Positions 36,118-46,895 of a stretch of DNA of 64,000 bases are shown in pieces. Within the stretch, counting starts at the first letter, position 1. Each line of letters begins with the position of its first letter. The notes under the pieces were generated by a model. It did no database searches and was not told where the DNA came from. It saw nothing but the letters and a program-made list of their open reading frames with translations. The stretch is from Armillaria gallica (Eukaryota; Basidiomycota; Agaricomycetes; Agaricales; Physalacriaceae): contig JBANDB010000015.1 in assembly GCA_037576215.1 (NCBI GenBank), positions 124,001 through 188,000 of the forward strand, in the 5' to 3' direction. A program made the position numbers and the translations under genes.

Positions 36118-37563
36118 ATGGTATGCTTGTCAGCTCCCAAGGTGATTTAGTGTCTGTTGAAGGATCATTGTGTCCGCCTAATAGGTCCCAGAGTTCTTCT
36201 TGATCGTACCAAACCTTCTTCCCTGTCCTTGCATCTGTGTAGGATTGCCAGTCTGCTTGTTTGCTGATTACCATATCTATGTGTTCAGCGAGGTACTCAT
36301 CGATGAGTTCATCGTCATCCATGTTGTCTTCCCGTACCCAACTGTTTGACTCTGGTCCATAGCCTTTCCACTTGATGAAGTAATCAGTGACCCATCGCCA
36401 TGGTTCCCTGGCTTTTCCCCTGACCTTTCATTCTCTACTGTTGAAGACTTTTTCAACTTCATAGTGTTCAGCACCATCAACGAGATCTGGCAGTGGTGGA
36501 GGTGGTTGTTCTTGATTAGGGAATGTGGGTGGTGCATATGGAGTAAGGAGTGCTTCATTGAAGGTGGGATGACTATGCCAATTCCTCGGGAGTTTCAGTG
36601 TGTATGCTGATGCTCCTTTCTTTGCGACGATTTGAAATGGGCCTATTCGCTTGTCATCGAATTTCTTCTTGGGTCATGGGAGGTTGAGGTTGGTCATGTC
36701 AAGCCAAACCTTGTCTCCTACTTGATACTCGACTGCAGGTCGCTTCTTCTTGTCGTATTGGGCTTTCATCTGGTCAGTGGCTTTCTCAAGTGATCATTTG
36801 GCTTCAGCATGTATTTTCTGCATCTGTGAGATGAATGTGGTTGATGCAGGAGTTCAGAAAGGTGCCTGGGGTTTGGCTCCTGGTTGGACATTGGTGTCAT
36901 AGCCATAATTGACCTTGAAGGGGCTTTTTCCTGTGGCTGAATGGGTGCAGTTGTTGTGAGTAAAGGCTGCGAGTGAGAGCCATTCTACCCAGTCATTTTG
37001 GAGATGGTTGACAGGTTCTGTTTGTCCATCTGTCTGCAGGTGGTAGGCGGTGGATGTGTTCATCTTGATCTGGAGTAGCCTGTAGAGGTCTTACATGAAC
37101 TTGGAGACAAACACAGTGCCTCGGTCGGAGATAACAACTTGTGGCATTCCGTGTTTGGTGTATACTTCGTCTCGTAGGATTTTGGCCCACCCTTCCAATG
37201 ACAGCTCCATGGAACATGTGATAGGTGTAATCTCCTTTGAGAAGCAGGCAACAATCATTAAGATTGCATTGTACCCCTTGCACATTGGTAGACCAGTGAC
37301 CATATCTACAGATATGTGGGTCCATGGTCGGGAGGGAATGGCATTAGGATGAAGTGGTGCCGCTTTTGCTTGAGTGCTCGACTTGGTTTGTTGGCATGTC
37401 TCGCAAGTGCAGATGTAAGCCTCTATGTCCTTCTTCATCTTGGGCCACCAGTATTCCTGTAAGACGAGCTCTTTGGTCTTTTCAATGCCAGGGTGTCCCG
37501 CCGTGATGTGGTTGTGAGATCTCGCGATGATTTCTCCTCATAATGCATGGTCTTGGGGAACAT
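36118..37563 (-). pseudogene. E3 integrase and chromodomain
   Basis: Reading leftward from 37563: the end of the HHCC region (CETCQQTKSS), SVDMVTGLPMC, VISDRGTVFVSKFM, then TDGQTEPVN with the catalytic Glu. Compared with E1, twelve codons after V-N are missing in frame (QEVEKYLRIFVN in E1). The LAAFTHNN and KSPFKVNYG segments follow. The chromodomain is at about 36290-36470 and the tail ends at 36118. Several stops are present. TGA at about 37540 is shared with the E1 position. Confidence 0.85.
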
Positions 37564-40500
37564 TGATGGGCCTTAGACTTCCATGGCAACAGCAACACCA
37601 ACTCGGAATGAGCTTGGTTAATTAATGTAGTGGCACGGCAATTAAGGCAATCATGTGTGCGAGTGGTTCGGGGCACCTCCATGCAGTAGAACAATTCCTC
37701 TATACACAAGAATACACTGCAACTTTAAGTCTGCAAAGTAGTACTACTTGGTAGTTGAGTACTAGATGTTTGGCTTTAAGCCAGTAGGGATCTCTCGAAG
37801 TGAGAGGGAATGAAAATGGGTATGACATGAATACCACAAATCTGTATGAGAAAATGTGCTGCGAGACTAGAAAACATCACTCGACGGTAATTGGAATGGG
37901 GTGAACAAGGGAGAATAGACTAAACAGTCAGCAATAGTCTATGGGTGAGCGAGGTGACAAGAAAACAGCGTGGGGGGCTGCGAGTGTCAAAATAAACGTG
38001 GAATGAGGTGCTGAGGGTGGGCTGGTGAGAGAAAACATGGAACTACAAAAACTGGTGATGATACTGGTCCTATACGATGCGATGGTGCTTAGTCAATGTC
38101 AAAACTTGTCTGGTGCTGAAACAATCCTATCCTATGTCAAACTAACCTTCAAGTCCACTCGAGGGACTGATACTATACAAAAACTGGCTGAAACTGACCC
38201 TAAGTCTGCTCTGAGACTACCCAAGTGGGCGACAATAATGATGGCAAAAGTGAAACTGTAAAAACTCCAATGGTGCAAAAGTGAAACGATAACGGCCTAT
38301 AAAAGATAACGTGGACGAGATATGGCATGGCGATCACGTATTGGCACAGTATGAGCATGCATCAATAGTGTTAAGAGTGAAGAGCGCATAGTGAAGGACT
38401 CTTCGCAGTTAAAAACTGTGGGATAACTCTGGTGAGCTCAAGAGTCGACGTGCAATCGAGAATATGCTGGTGTAAACGATATATTGCCATAGAACAGTGA
38501 ATAAACGTTGTTTACTGGCGATAGACTAGAGCGTGACGGTAATTGACGTAGTCTGGGGTAGACTAGAGATGAACTGCCTCGTAACTATGTCTTCCAGCTA
38601 GTTTTTATACTACAAGTACGAATTTATAAATAGAGTAAATATGCGAGAATTAGTAAGGCTGTAAGGCCTTGGCTTTGTAACAATCGTAGGAAACATATGG
38701 TCCTTGGTCTTCTAAAGTAACAGCAACTCGTCAACATTGCCGCATATGGATGCAAACCATATGGTTTTGCTGAGCGATGCACAGATCATTAGGTGCTGTT
38801 TAGCTGCGGATTACTGAGTGATAGTCGTCATACTGAGGAATACATGTGGGGTAACGTTTTCTTGAAGCCTTGGCGAAGTAACAGCCTTAGTAAACACGGT
38901 CTGTAGTTGCCATAGCTGCTATTGCTGTAGCTGGGAGGGTACTCACTGATGAACCTAGAGACTCCTGCAGGCAGAAAACACAAGACCTGTAATGGCTAGT
39001 GTAGTCAAGCACAGAATCTGAAGGCAGGTTCTAGTGAGTCTAGTCTTGCACCTCCCTGCGATGACTGTAGCTTCTGGTGGTGTAGCAAAGTATTGCTACG
39101 CTTTGTTATGATTCTCTGAAGGCTGTTCAGAGGCTCAAAGTATGTACGCGAACTTTCCTGGAAGGGAAAAGAAGTGTAAACGTGGATGTATGCTGAGCAG
39201 GGGTGACCTAGATGCGGTGTGAACTATGTGGTGTCAGAATCCTGGCTACGGTTCCAGTAGAATCTATTTTCCCATGCTCGCATGCTTCCTTTAGAGAAAC
39301 ACAGAGATGGAGCTGGCTTATCTAGAGAAACTCGAATTAGTATCGTTCCTAACTTATAGGAACAGTATGCTGTTGGTGTTAGAGACTAAAAGTTCGGAAT
39401 CCTAGCTACGGATTACCCTTTGAAGTCTGCAGGTATGCGAATTTATGACAGGAGGATGACAAACAAGGTAGTCTTTATACGATACCCTTGCTTGTGTTTT
39501 GGACGAGAGGACATGAATCAAGTTATTTAACACTTGGTAGCTAGCGAGTTTAGAGAAACTTCACAAAGTGTTATATCTCTTAAGAACGTAGAGATATTAA
39601 CTTTGATTCGCATGTATTGGGTGGTATGTGTGGTGTATGTATCCGCTATGGAGAACTGTCCTTTTTCTATCTACAGTCCACCGGTTTTTATACTACAGAG
39701 TTGTACTTGCTAAGTAAGCGAACTTTCACCTTGGCTTGATAACCATAGTACATGATTTGTGAGCATAGCGAACTATTTGTAACCGTAGTTCACTATACCG
39801 TGTGCTACTCTACTGTGCATACTTATTAAAAGTTCACGTAGCCTAATAAAGCTACGGAAGGTTTACTAATTTACTTACTACTTACTCAGCCACAGTTAAT
39901 GGCTCACTAATCTCTACTATATTTCTAAGCTGTAAAGACGTATCCATATGGCCTCTTGAGAATCCATAGCTATGCATAGCCTACGTGTAGTTAAACCGCA
40001 TGACCATAATGCTCTGTCCACGTGCAAAGGCCCAGAATAATGACACATGTCTAATTTACTGCAGAAGGATTGACAATCAATGTGCCTTGAGGCACAATGA
40101 CTCATAGATATCGGAGTGAAAGTTTGCGTGGAGTGGGAAATTTAATATAATTCAACCTGTGCCGGACTTGCAACGTTTGGTTTAGTGAAAGGCCGTGTAA
40201 GGGAGATAGGCGATAAATTGTAAGTGGAGTCCACGATTTCAGAGTGCACAGAGCCTGGAGGCTCATTATTGCGTCAATCACATCATTTTTATTAAGTGAT
40301 CAATGAGCACATCAACTGGTGCTTCTGAGTGATGCGTCAGTTCCATATTGGGATGATTGTCAATCAAAGGTGCCTTGCTGTGATGAAGTACGGCAATTAT
40401 GATGTGTGGCAAGATGGGATGGATAACAAAGCGCATAAGGAATGGTTGCCATAGGATGAGAGTGGTATCAATGTGCATGCAATCATTGGTTTGCTGAAAG

Positions 40501-40577
40501 GCCATTGAAGGGACAGTAGTGTTAATTTGCAGGGAAAATCTGCGAATTCTGAGTGTACAGAGCCTGGAGGCTCATCA
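37564..40577 (-). repeat. LTR-like repeat B (TGATG..CATCA family), with B' nested inside
   Basis: 3014 bp in total, about 1688 bp after removing B'. The target duplication ACAT (37560-37563 and 40578-40581) lies in the E3 integrase region. It is inverted relative to A and D. The terminal palindrome GAGCC-TCCA-GGCTC is conserved at its right end. Confidence 0.85.
38947..40268 (-). repeat. LTR-like repeat B', 1322 bp, nested in B
   Basis: It starts TGATGAACC and ends GGAGGCTCATTA, a member of the same family with a decayed last base pair. Flanks TCAC (38943-38946) and TTGC (40269-40272) are both one transition from TCGC, which is what copy C has at the homologous position. It is shorter and diverged from A to D. 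Confidence 0.7.
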
Positions 40578-40581
40578 ACAT

Positions 40582-41416
40582 AGATTCGGTTATCGTAATA
40601 GATTAATCTGTTTTCTAGTTTCATCTCTTGATCATGGTTGAGAGACATGGAGACATTCTTGTCCCATTGGTGGTGGTCAAGTGTGGCTTGTTTGACTTTG
40701 GTATGAACTTCCTCGATTGTGGGCATGACCATTGCCCGGAAGTGTTCGGGTTTGAGGACTATAACCTCATCATTGTCCTCCTTGCCTTGTTCATGATCTG
40801 ATCTTTGACTAAGTAGGTCAGCCTTCTTGTTTGCTGTTCCTGGTTTATGGTGGAGGGAGAAGTGGTATTCTGCCAACTCTGTTACCCAGTGTGCTTGTTG
40901 ATGGTTCAGCTTTTGGGCTTTTCGGAAGTACTGGAGATTCTGATGATTTGTCCAGATTTCAAAGTCCTGAGCTGCTCCCATCAGGTAGTGCCTCCACTCA
41001 TCAAGGGCGAGCATGATTGCAAGTAGTTCCTTGTTGTAAATTTTGTAATTTCATTCAGTAACTGTGAGGGACTTGGATAGGAAGGTGACTGGGTGCCATT
41101 TTCCATCCTGTTCCTGCAACAATACTGTGCCTATCGCTCCCTTGCTGGCATCTGCTTCAATGAGGAACTCGCCCCACTCTGTTGGCATTGCTAGTATCAC
41201 TTCTTCTGCCAACAGCCTTTCAACTCCTTGAACATGTTCTGTTGCATTGCCCCCCATTTCCATGGGTCGTTTCCTGTCAATTGTGTCATGGGTTTGACAA
41301 CCTTGCTGTATCCTTTGATGAAGCGTCGGTAGAAGTTGGTGAAGCCTAAGAAAGATTGTAATTGTTGTTTCTTGGCTGGCATGGGCCATTCTGCTATTCC
41401 TGCAATTTTGACAGGG
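40582..41416 (-). pseudogene. E3 RT C-terminus and RNase H
   Basis: Starting at 41416 on the - strand: KIAGIAEWPMPAKKQQLQSF, LGFTNFYRRFIKGYSK (the Arg codon that is TGA in E1 is intact here), EFLIEADASKGAIG, then LALDEWRHYLMGAAQDFEIW and LNHQQAHWVTELAEYHFSLH, ending near PGTANKKADLLSQRSD. The first part is joined across the 3 kb TIR insertion to the RT core at 44423-45096. Confidence 0.85.
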
Positions 41417-42884
41417 CAAGCCATGCTGTAGAATTTGGTCAAATATCCATGCTGATTAGCGAAGGACTGGATTGCAAAATCAATGCTAATTGCCAACACA
41501 GCCGTTTTGGGCAGTAGGGCAGCACATTAGCTAATCCACAAATTGGTTGGTTTGGGCACTGGCTCATGCAGCACTGGAATTCCCACCCTCCCGCTCATTG
41601 CCTGGGTTCCAAAAAAAAATCCCGGCTCCCAAAAATAATATTTGATATTCTCGTACTGCTTCCGCGGTCACCCGTGGCTTACTGTGGCTGGATGCGCTCG
41701 CACACGCTTGGATGTGGTTACCCATGGGAATATACTGATCCGAATTTGGTAGGCTCGCGTTTTCTCAAAACGGGCAGAAATTTGGGAATAGCAGACAATA
41801 TAATAGCCCAAATTGCAATGAAGCATGTGTATTCAATGTAGATATGTTTACTCTACCTGATTGTGACCCTATAGCGAACATATAGCTAATGAAAAGTAGC
41901 ACTTTAATGACTCTGGAGTTTGCCGGACCACTGTAAATTTAGGTGCATTGTGCAATGGCTCGTAATTGTACTGCGACGAAACACTTCTAGCCATCAAAAT
42001 TATAAGAGCTAGTGTGTATTGATTTATCTTCTTCTTATATATAACTTTCCTGGCTGCCATTGACATTGTATGAATCATTATTTGTGAATAATGGTGAAAA
42101 ATCTATGTTTACCAGCTTTTGAAGGTCATATCCCCACAGTACATGTTCAAATTAAAGTGAATTTCCTAGAACAATATGTTTTATATTCATTGATACTATT
42201 CTTTGATTCAAAATATATCTACCCCAGCACTAATGAGTTTCAGTCAGACGAATATACACAAAATGAGAATACTGCGAGGTAGTTCATTGCTTTACTCAAA
42301 CAACAATATGGGTAACGAGGTCTACTTAACAAAATCACCATGGATCGGACACTTTGATTGGGTAGTAAGATGCATATCCTTGCTTATGGAAGTCATCCGA
42401 CTGTGTAGGACAATGCAGGGAACTACGAATAAACGGTATATGCTGGCAAACTATCCAAAAATGCTGTTTTTGAACAATAAAATGCATTTCAGTCATGGTT
42501 TAATACATTTAATATGCCAAAGGTAATATGGACATACTTTAGAACAACATAAGAGTATATTCCGATGATTTCCAGGGCATCGGAGTGCCAGAGTCGAGCA
42601 GGGGATTCATCCCGAGCGTTGATTCCACTCGCTCGATCACACTGGACCATAAATCCGTAGAGTGATCGAGTGGCTGTGCGTCTTCTTTTTCTGCCAGAGA
42701 CCACCACCTCACCCTCTCACCACACCTATTCCGGATGCAAACCAAGCATGTTTTGCATTGAAATGGTATGTTTCATCCTTGTCAATACTTATTATCTTCT
42801 TTTAGGTCTTTTTGACACATCCGGTGGCCCCAAGAGCCCCGGATTGCGTGTATCCTATCCCCCACCACCCGCGTAAGCCCTCGA

Positions 42885-43920
42885 ATGAGCCAGCAGGGTA
42901 CAACATTGTCTGAAATGACAGACGTCGACACCACTATGCTCGACGAGGACAATGCCACCCAACCGTACCCTGCCACGACCCAAATGCAACCCCCATCCCC
43001 AATGCGACCAACCCAGCACCTCCCGCATCGACATCGGTGCCAATCGCTGCCATACATGCCTTCTGCACACTACAACAGTGTATAGTATGTCTGGGGATAC
43101 GATATCGGACCCCATCTCGACACGGGAAGCCCCAGGGAATGCACCACGGACGATAAGGACGACGATGCTGAGCACAACGAGGATGAGGATGATGAGGATG
43201 GGGGAACATTTGCTGTGGAGCAGGGCCATGGCATTGTCCTGGGGAGGGCTCACCCGGAAGGAAAGCAGACATGGAGCAGCCTGTAGGGCGGGAGAGGACG
43301 AGCAGCGACGGCGGGGCAAGATCAGGATCCTGATGGTGAACGACGATAGCAACAATCATGCCTTTCTAGGCATTGAGGGAGGACCCTTTGGTGCTCTGAA
43401 TGCCACCATAACTGTGGCTGTACGACAATTCGCCCACTCACCGCCGCCCACCCCACCGAAATACAACATCGGCCTGCCCCGCTCCATCCAGTCACTCCAT
43501 GCACCCCAGAGTTGTGCATTCCCCACCATCTGGGCTGGGGAACATGACCATGCTGTGCGCCACTGTCCCCGACACCCTCGTCACCCGGTGTCGCTACCCC
43601 ATCTCAATCCCCGATCCTTCTGCCCTATAACCCGTCCTACAGCCTAGGAACTACCACCCAGACCTCCCTCCACCTGTTTTCGATACTGGGGAATCCAACA
43701 ATGAGATTCTCTACTATCTAGGATCATGCTACCACTGTCAAACGGGCACCGCAATCTCCCCGCCCCACTTTCCCATCCCACTGACATCTGGTCCTGTCCT
43801 CCGTCTCAGAAATCATTTGTTTGGACACACAGGGACCCTATCCTGTTGTCGACAACACCCATGATGCCCGCCATCGATGCCCGTGCCCACCGAGCCCAGT
43901 TTATGGGCGGCTATTTTTTA
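42885..43920 (+). other. GC-rich coding-like block inside the hAT-like element
   Basis: Composition is distinctly richer in C and G than the flanks. One frame gives an acidic segment (DDKDDDAEHNEDEDDEDGG at about 43149-43205); another is open for 231 codons (42952-43647). None matches a family I know. It could be a captured host gene fragment. Confidence 0.3.
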
Positions 43921-43980
43921 TTTCTGAAAATATTAATTACTGGAGCCTATGTATGGTACCTAATTTATGCAATATGTATG

Positions 43981-44085
43981 GTCTCTTAGTGCAGTCGTTA
44001 GAGTGTGTGCCTGTATTAATGTGGCACCAGTTCAATCCAAGGTACTTGCTTACATTTTTCCATGGATGCCATTCAAAAAAAAAAA
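43981..44085 (+). repeat. tRNA-derived SINE-like unit
   Basis: TAGTGCAGTCGTTAGAG (43987-44003) resembles a pol III A box, AGTTCAATCCA (44029-44039) a B box, with tRNA-like spacing. An A11 tail lies at 44075-44085. The implied cloverleaf is degenerate, so it is not a functional tRNA. Flanking duplications are not clear. Confidence 0.5.
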
Positions 44086-44422
44086 GGTAATCCAGACATT
44101 TGATGACAGATCCATCTAATGTTGGCTGCGCATCATTGGGCTACCACCCAATATGGATTTGAATATATTTTTCACCTCTAGTTCACTTTTTTCCTGACCC
44201 ACCCAGTGAGCACAGGTCCGGAAAATTGAGCTGCATCTGCAACTGGCACTCAAAATGAGCCAGTTGGCCAAAATAGGATGCAGCAGTGTATGACCCAGCT
44301 GTGCAAACCAGTCATATATGGCCCAACATGTGCCTATGCTAATAAGCATTCTGTGTGCAATTCACTCTGATTGCTGATTAGCATAAGCAAAGGCCTTTCT
44401 GGGCAGCATGGGGTGGACAGGG

Positions 44423-45096
44423 TCCATCCGAATGCTTCCTTCGCTAATGATGACTCCAAGGTATTCTGTTTCCAAGGTCTCAAACTCACATTTCTCTGCT
44501 TTAAGGAATAGCTTGTTCTTTTGTAAGACCTTTAGAACTTCACATGTGATGCGGCGATGTTCCTCCTTGGTTTTAGACATGATCAGGATATCATCGAGAT
44601 AGACTGACGGTGCCCGATGCAATGAGATCCTGGAAGATATCATTCATCATCCACTGGAAGGTCGCAGGGGAATTGGTCAATCTGAAGAACATGACTGTGG
44701 GCTCAAACAAGCCTCGGTTGGTTCTGAATGCCGCCTTCCATTCATCGCCACTTTTGATGCGTACGTTGTTGTACCCCCATCGAACATTGAGTTTAGAGAA
44801 GTATTTGGTGCCTCGTAGTTTGTCCATCAGCTCCGAGATGAGCGGAAGCGGGTATCAATTCTTGATGGTCATCTTGTTGAGCTTGCGATAGTCCTGTACT
44901 GGTCATAGCTTACCATCCTTTTTCTTGACGAAGAAGAAGGGTGAAGCCATGGGTGACTTGGAGGGTCGTATTCGCCCACTTGAGAGGTTCTCATCTAAGA
45001 ACTTGTCAAGTTCTGCTTGTTCATTACGATTGAGAGGGTAGACTTTGCAATCAAGGTTGGCACTGGCATTTGGAATCAGTTCGATGGCGTGGTCCC
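44423..45096 (-). pseudogene. E3 reverse transcriptase core
   Basis: Read on the - strand from 45096: [32 protein letters not shown], then [18 protein letters not shown] with Asn (44786-44788) at the catalytic Asp position as in E1. [16 protein letters not shown] follows, then [15 protein letters not shown] and YLGVIISEGSIRMDPV. The Arg codon in TNRGLF is intact here but TGA in E1. One short frame break lies near 44610 (TIASGTV to YLDD). Confidence 0.85.
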
Positions 45097-45100
45097 ACGT

Positions 45101-46891
45101 TGATGGGCCTATGACTTCCATGGCAACGGCAACACCCAAAACTCAGAGAGAGCTTAGGCAATTAATGTAACAGCACAGCAATCAAGGCAATGTGTTTGCA
45201 AGTGGTTCAGTGCACCTCCGTGCGGTCAATTCCTCAATAACACAAGATACACTGCGACTTTCCAGTCTGTGAAGTAGTACTCTTGGTCAAGGAGTACTAA
45301 TAGACGTTGGCTGTAAGCTGAGAGGGATCTCGATAAACGAGATGGGACAGAATCTGGTATGACTTGAATACCAAGAAACCGCAATAGAAACTGCGAAAAT
45401 GATCTAGAGACCACGAAAATGGGTCTAGAAATCGTAGCAACACGCTAGAAATCGTAGCAACGGTCGAGAAAATGTGGGGAGGGACTAGAAAACGTAGGGA
45501 GGTGCTAGAAAACGTTGCGATGCTCTAGTAATCGTGGGGGAGGACGAGTAATCGTGTGGAAGGACTGGTAATCGTAGCAATGCTCTAGAAATCGTAGCAA
45601 TGAACTAGAAAACGTGGGGATGGACTGTAAAACGTGGGGATGGACTAGAAACCGTAGCGATGCTCTAGTAATCGTGGGGGAGGACTAGAAATCGTGGCAA
45701 TGGACTAGAAGATGTCGAAATAGTCTAGTAAACGTGGCTTGGGGTGTACCCAATATTGTGAGTCGAAACAATAGTAATAAACGTACGGAGACTGCAAGAA
45801 ACTGGTAGAAATCGTAGCAACTGAGGTGCTGAGTGGGGTGCTGCGGCAATAGATGCACGGCAACTCCGAACAATGATAAAGACGAGGGTGATCCTATGGA
45901 GCTGAACTGGGCCTACACGGATGCAATACTGAACTGGGCAATGAAAACGATGGCGATGTAGAAGGTGAAAGCGATGAAACAATCCTATGTGGTGAAAGTG
46001 AAGCAATGTTGTAGCATTAAAAGACAAAAGCAAGTTATTGACGCAAGATTTCGTGTATTGGTGCAACCAACAACGTTTAAAGAGTAAAGCAAGTGGTAGG
46101 GAATAACTTGGAGTAACCGTAGCTGACTGGTAATGCCGTAGCCTCGTCAACTGGGTAAGAACTAGCTCTAAAAATTTGGTATCTACCTAGTTTTTATACT
46201 ACAAGTATGATTTTATAAATAGAATATTCATCGAAGCCTTAGTAAGGCTGTAAGTCCTTGGCTTTTGTAATAGCCGTAATAAACATATGGTATCTGTGGT
46301 TCTAAAGTAACAGCAAGTCCTCGACATTGCCGTGTATGGATGCGAACCGTGTGGTTTTATTGAGCGATGAGCGGATCATGAGGTGCTGTGTAGCTGCGGA
46401 TTATTGAGCTGCAGTTGCCGTGCTGAGGTGTATGCGTGGGGCAACAATAATTCGAAGTCTTGGCACTGTAACAGCCTTAGTAAACATGGTCTATAGTTGC
46501 CATAGCTGTAATTATCGTAGCTGGGAGGGTACTCGCATCAATCACGTCATTTCATTAAATGATTGATGGGCACATCAACCAGATGCTTCTGAGTGATGTA
46601 GCAACCCCGTTTTAGGATGATTGTCAATCAAAGATGTCTTGCTGTGATGGGATACGGTAATTGTGATACGAGGCGAGCTGGGAAGGATAACAGAGTGTGT
46701 GAGGGGTGGATGTTATGGTTTTAGGATTGTTTCTGAATGTTTGTGGCTTATACTGCGAAAATCTGTGGTATTATCGAGTGTTGGAAGTATTATCGAGTGT
46801 GTGAGGATTATAATGGCATCGTTTCGAAGGTATTGGGTGATGGATGGCTAAATCCGTGAATTCTGAGCATACAGAGCCTGGAGGCTCATCA
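45101..46891 (-). repeat. LTR-like repeat C (TGATG..CATCA family), 1791 bp
   Basis: It starts TGATGGGCC and ends GGCTCATCA, flanked by ACGT (45097-45100) and ATGT (46892-46895). It splits the E3 protease-RT linker. It is longer than A and D because of an expanded 20-bp tandem array. Confidence 0.85.
45404..45744. repeat. 17 x 20-bp tandem repeat within C
   Basis: Unit close to CTAGAAATCGTAGCAATGGA, with exact 20-bp periodicity after the first 21-bp unit. Each unit keeps CTAG and most keep CGT. Only a few decayed units are found at the equivalent place in A, B and D. Confidence 0.9.
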
Positions 46892-46895
46892 ATGT

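Larger units (their letters stand above)
41417..44415. mobile_element. 3.0 kb hAT-like TIR element inserted in the E3 RT
   Basis: It starts CAAGCCATGCTG and ends CAGCATGGGGTG (12-bp TIR, 10 matching). The 7-bp duplication GACAGGG lies at 41410-41416 and 44416-44422; an 8-bp version has one mismatch. Deleting it restores R-M-D-P-V-K-I-A in RT. Subterminal motifs ATGCTGATTAGC and ATGCTAATCAGC recur at both ends. No transposase is recognisable. The centre (42880-43920) is GC-rich with an acidic coding-like block. Confidence 0.75.

Noticed and set aside
43981..44053. Functional tRNA gene
   Set aside because: The acceptor and T stems do not pair properly. Only the box motifs and spacing are tRNA-like.
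45404..45744. CRISPR-like array
   Set aside because: Units are contiguous 20-mers without spacers, inside an LTR-like repeat of a eukaryote.
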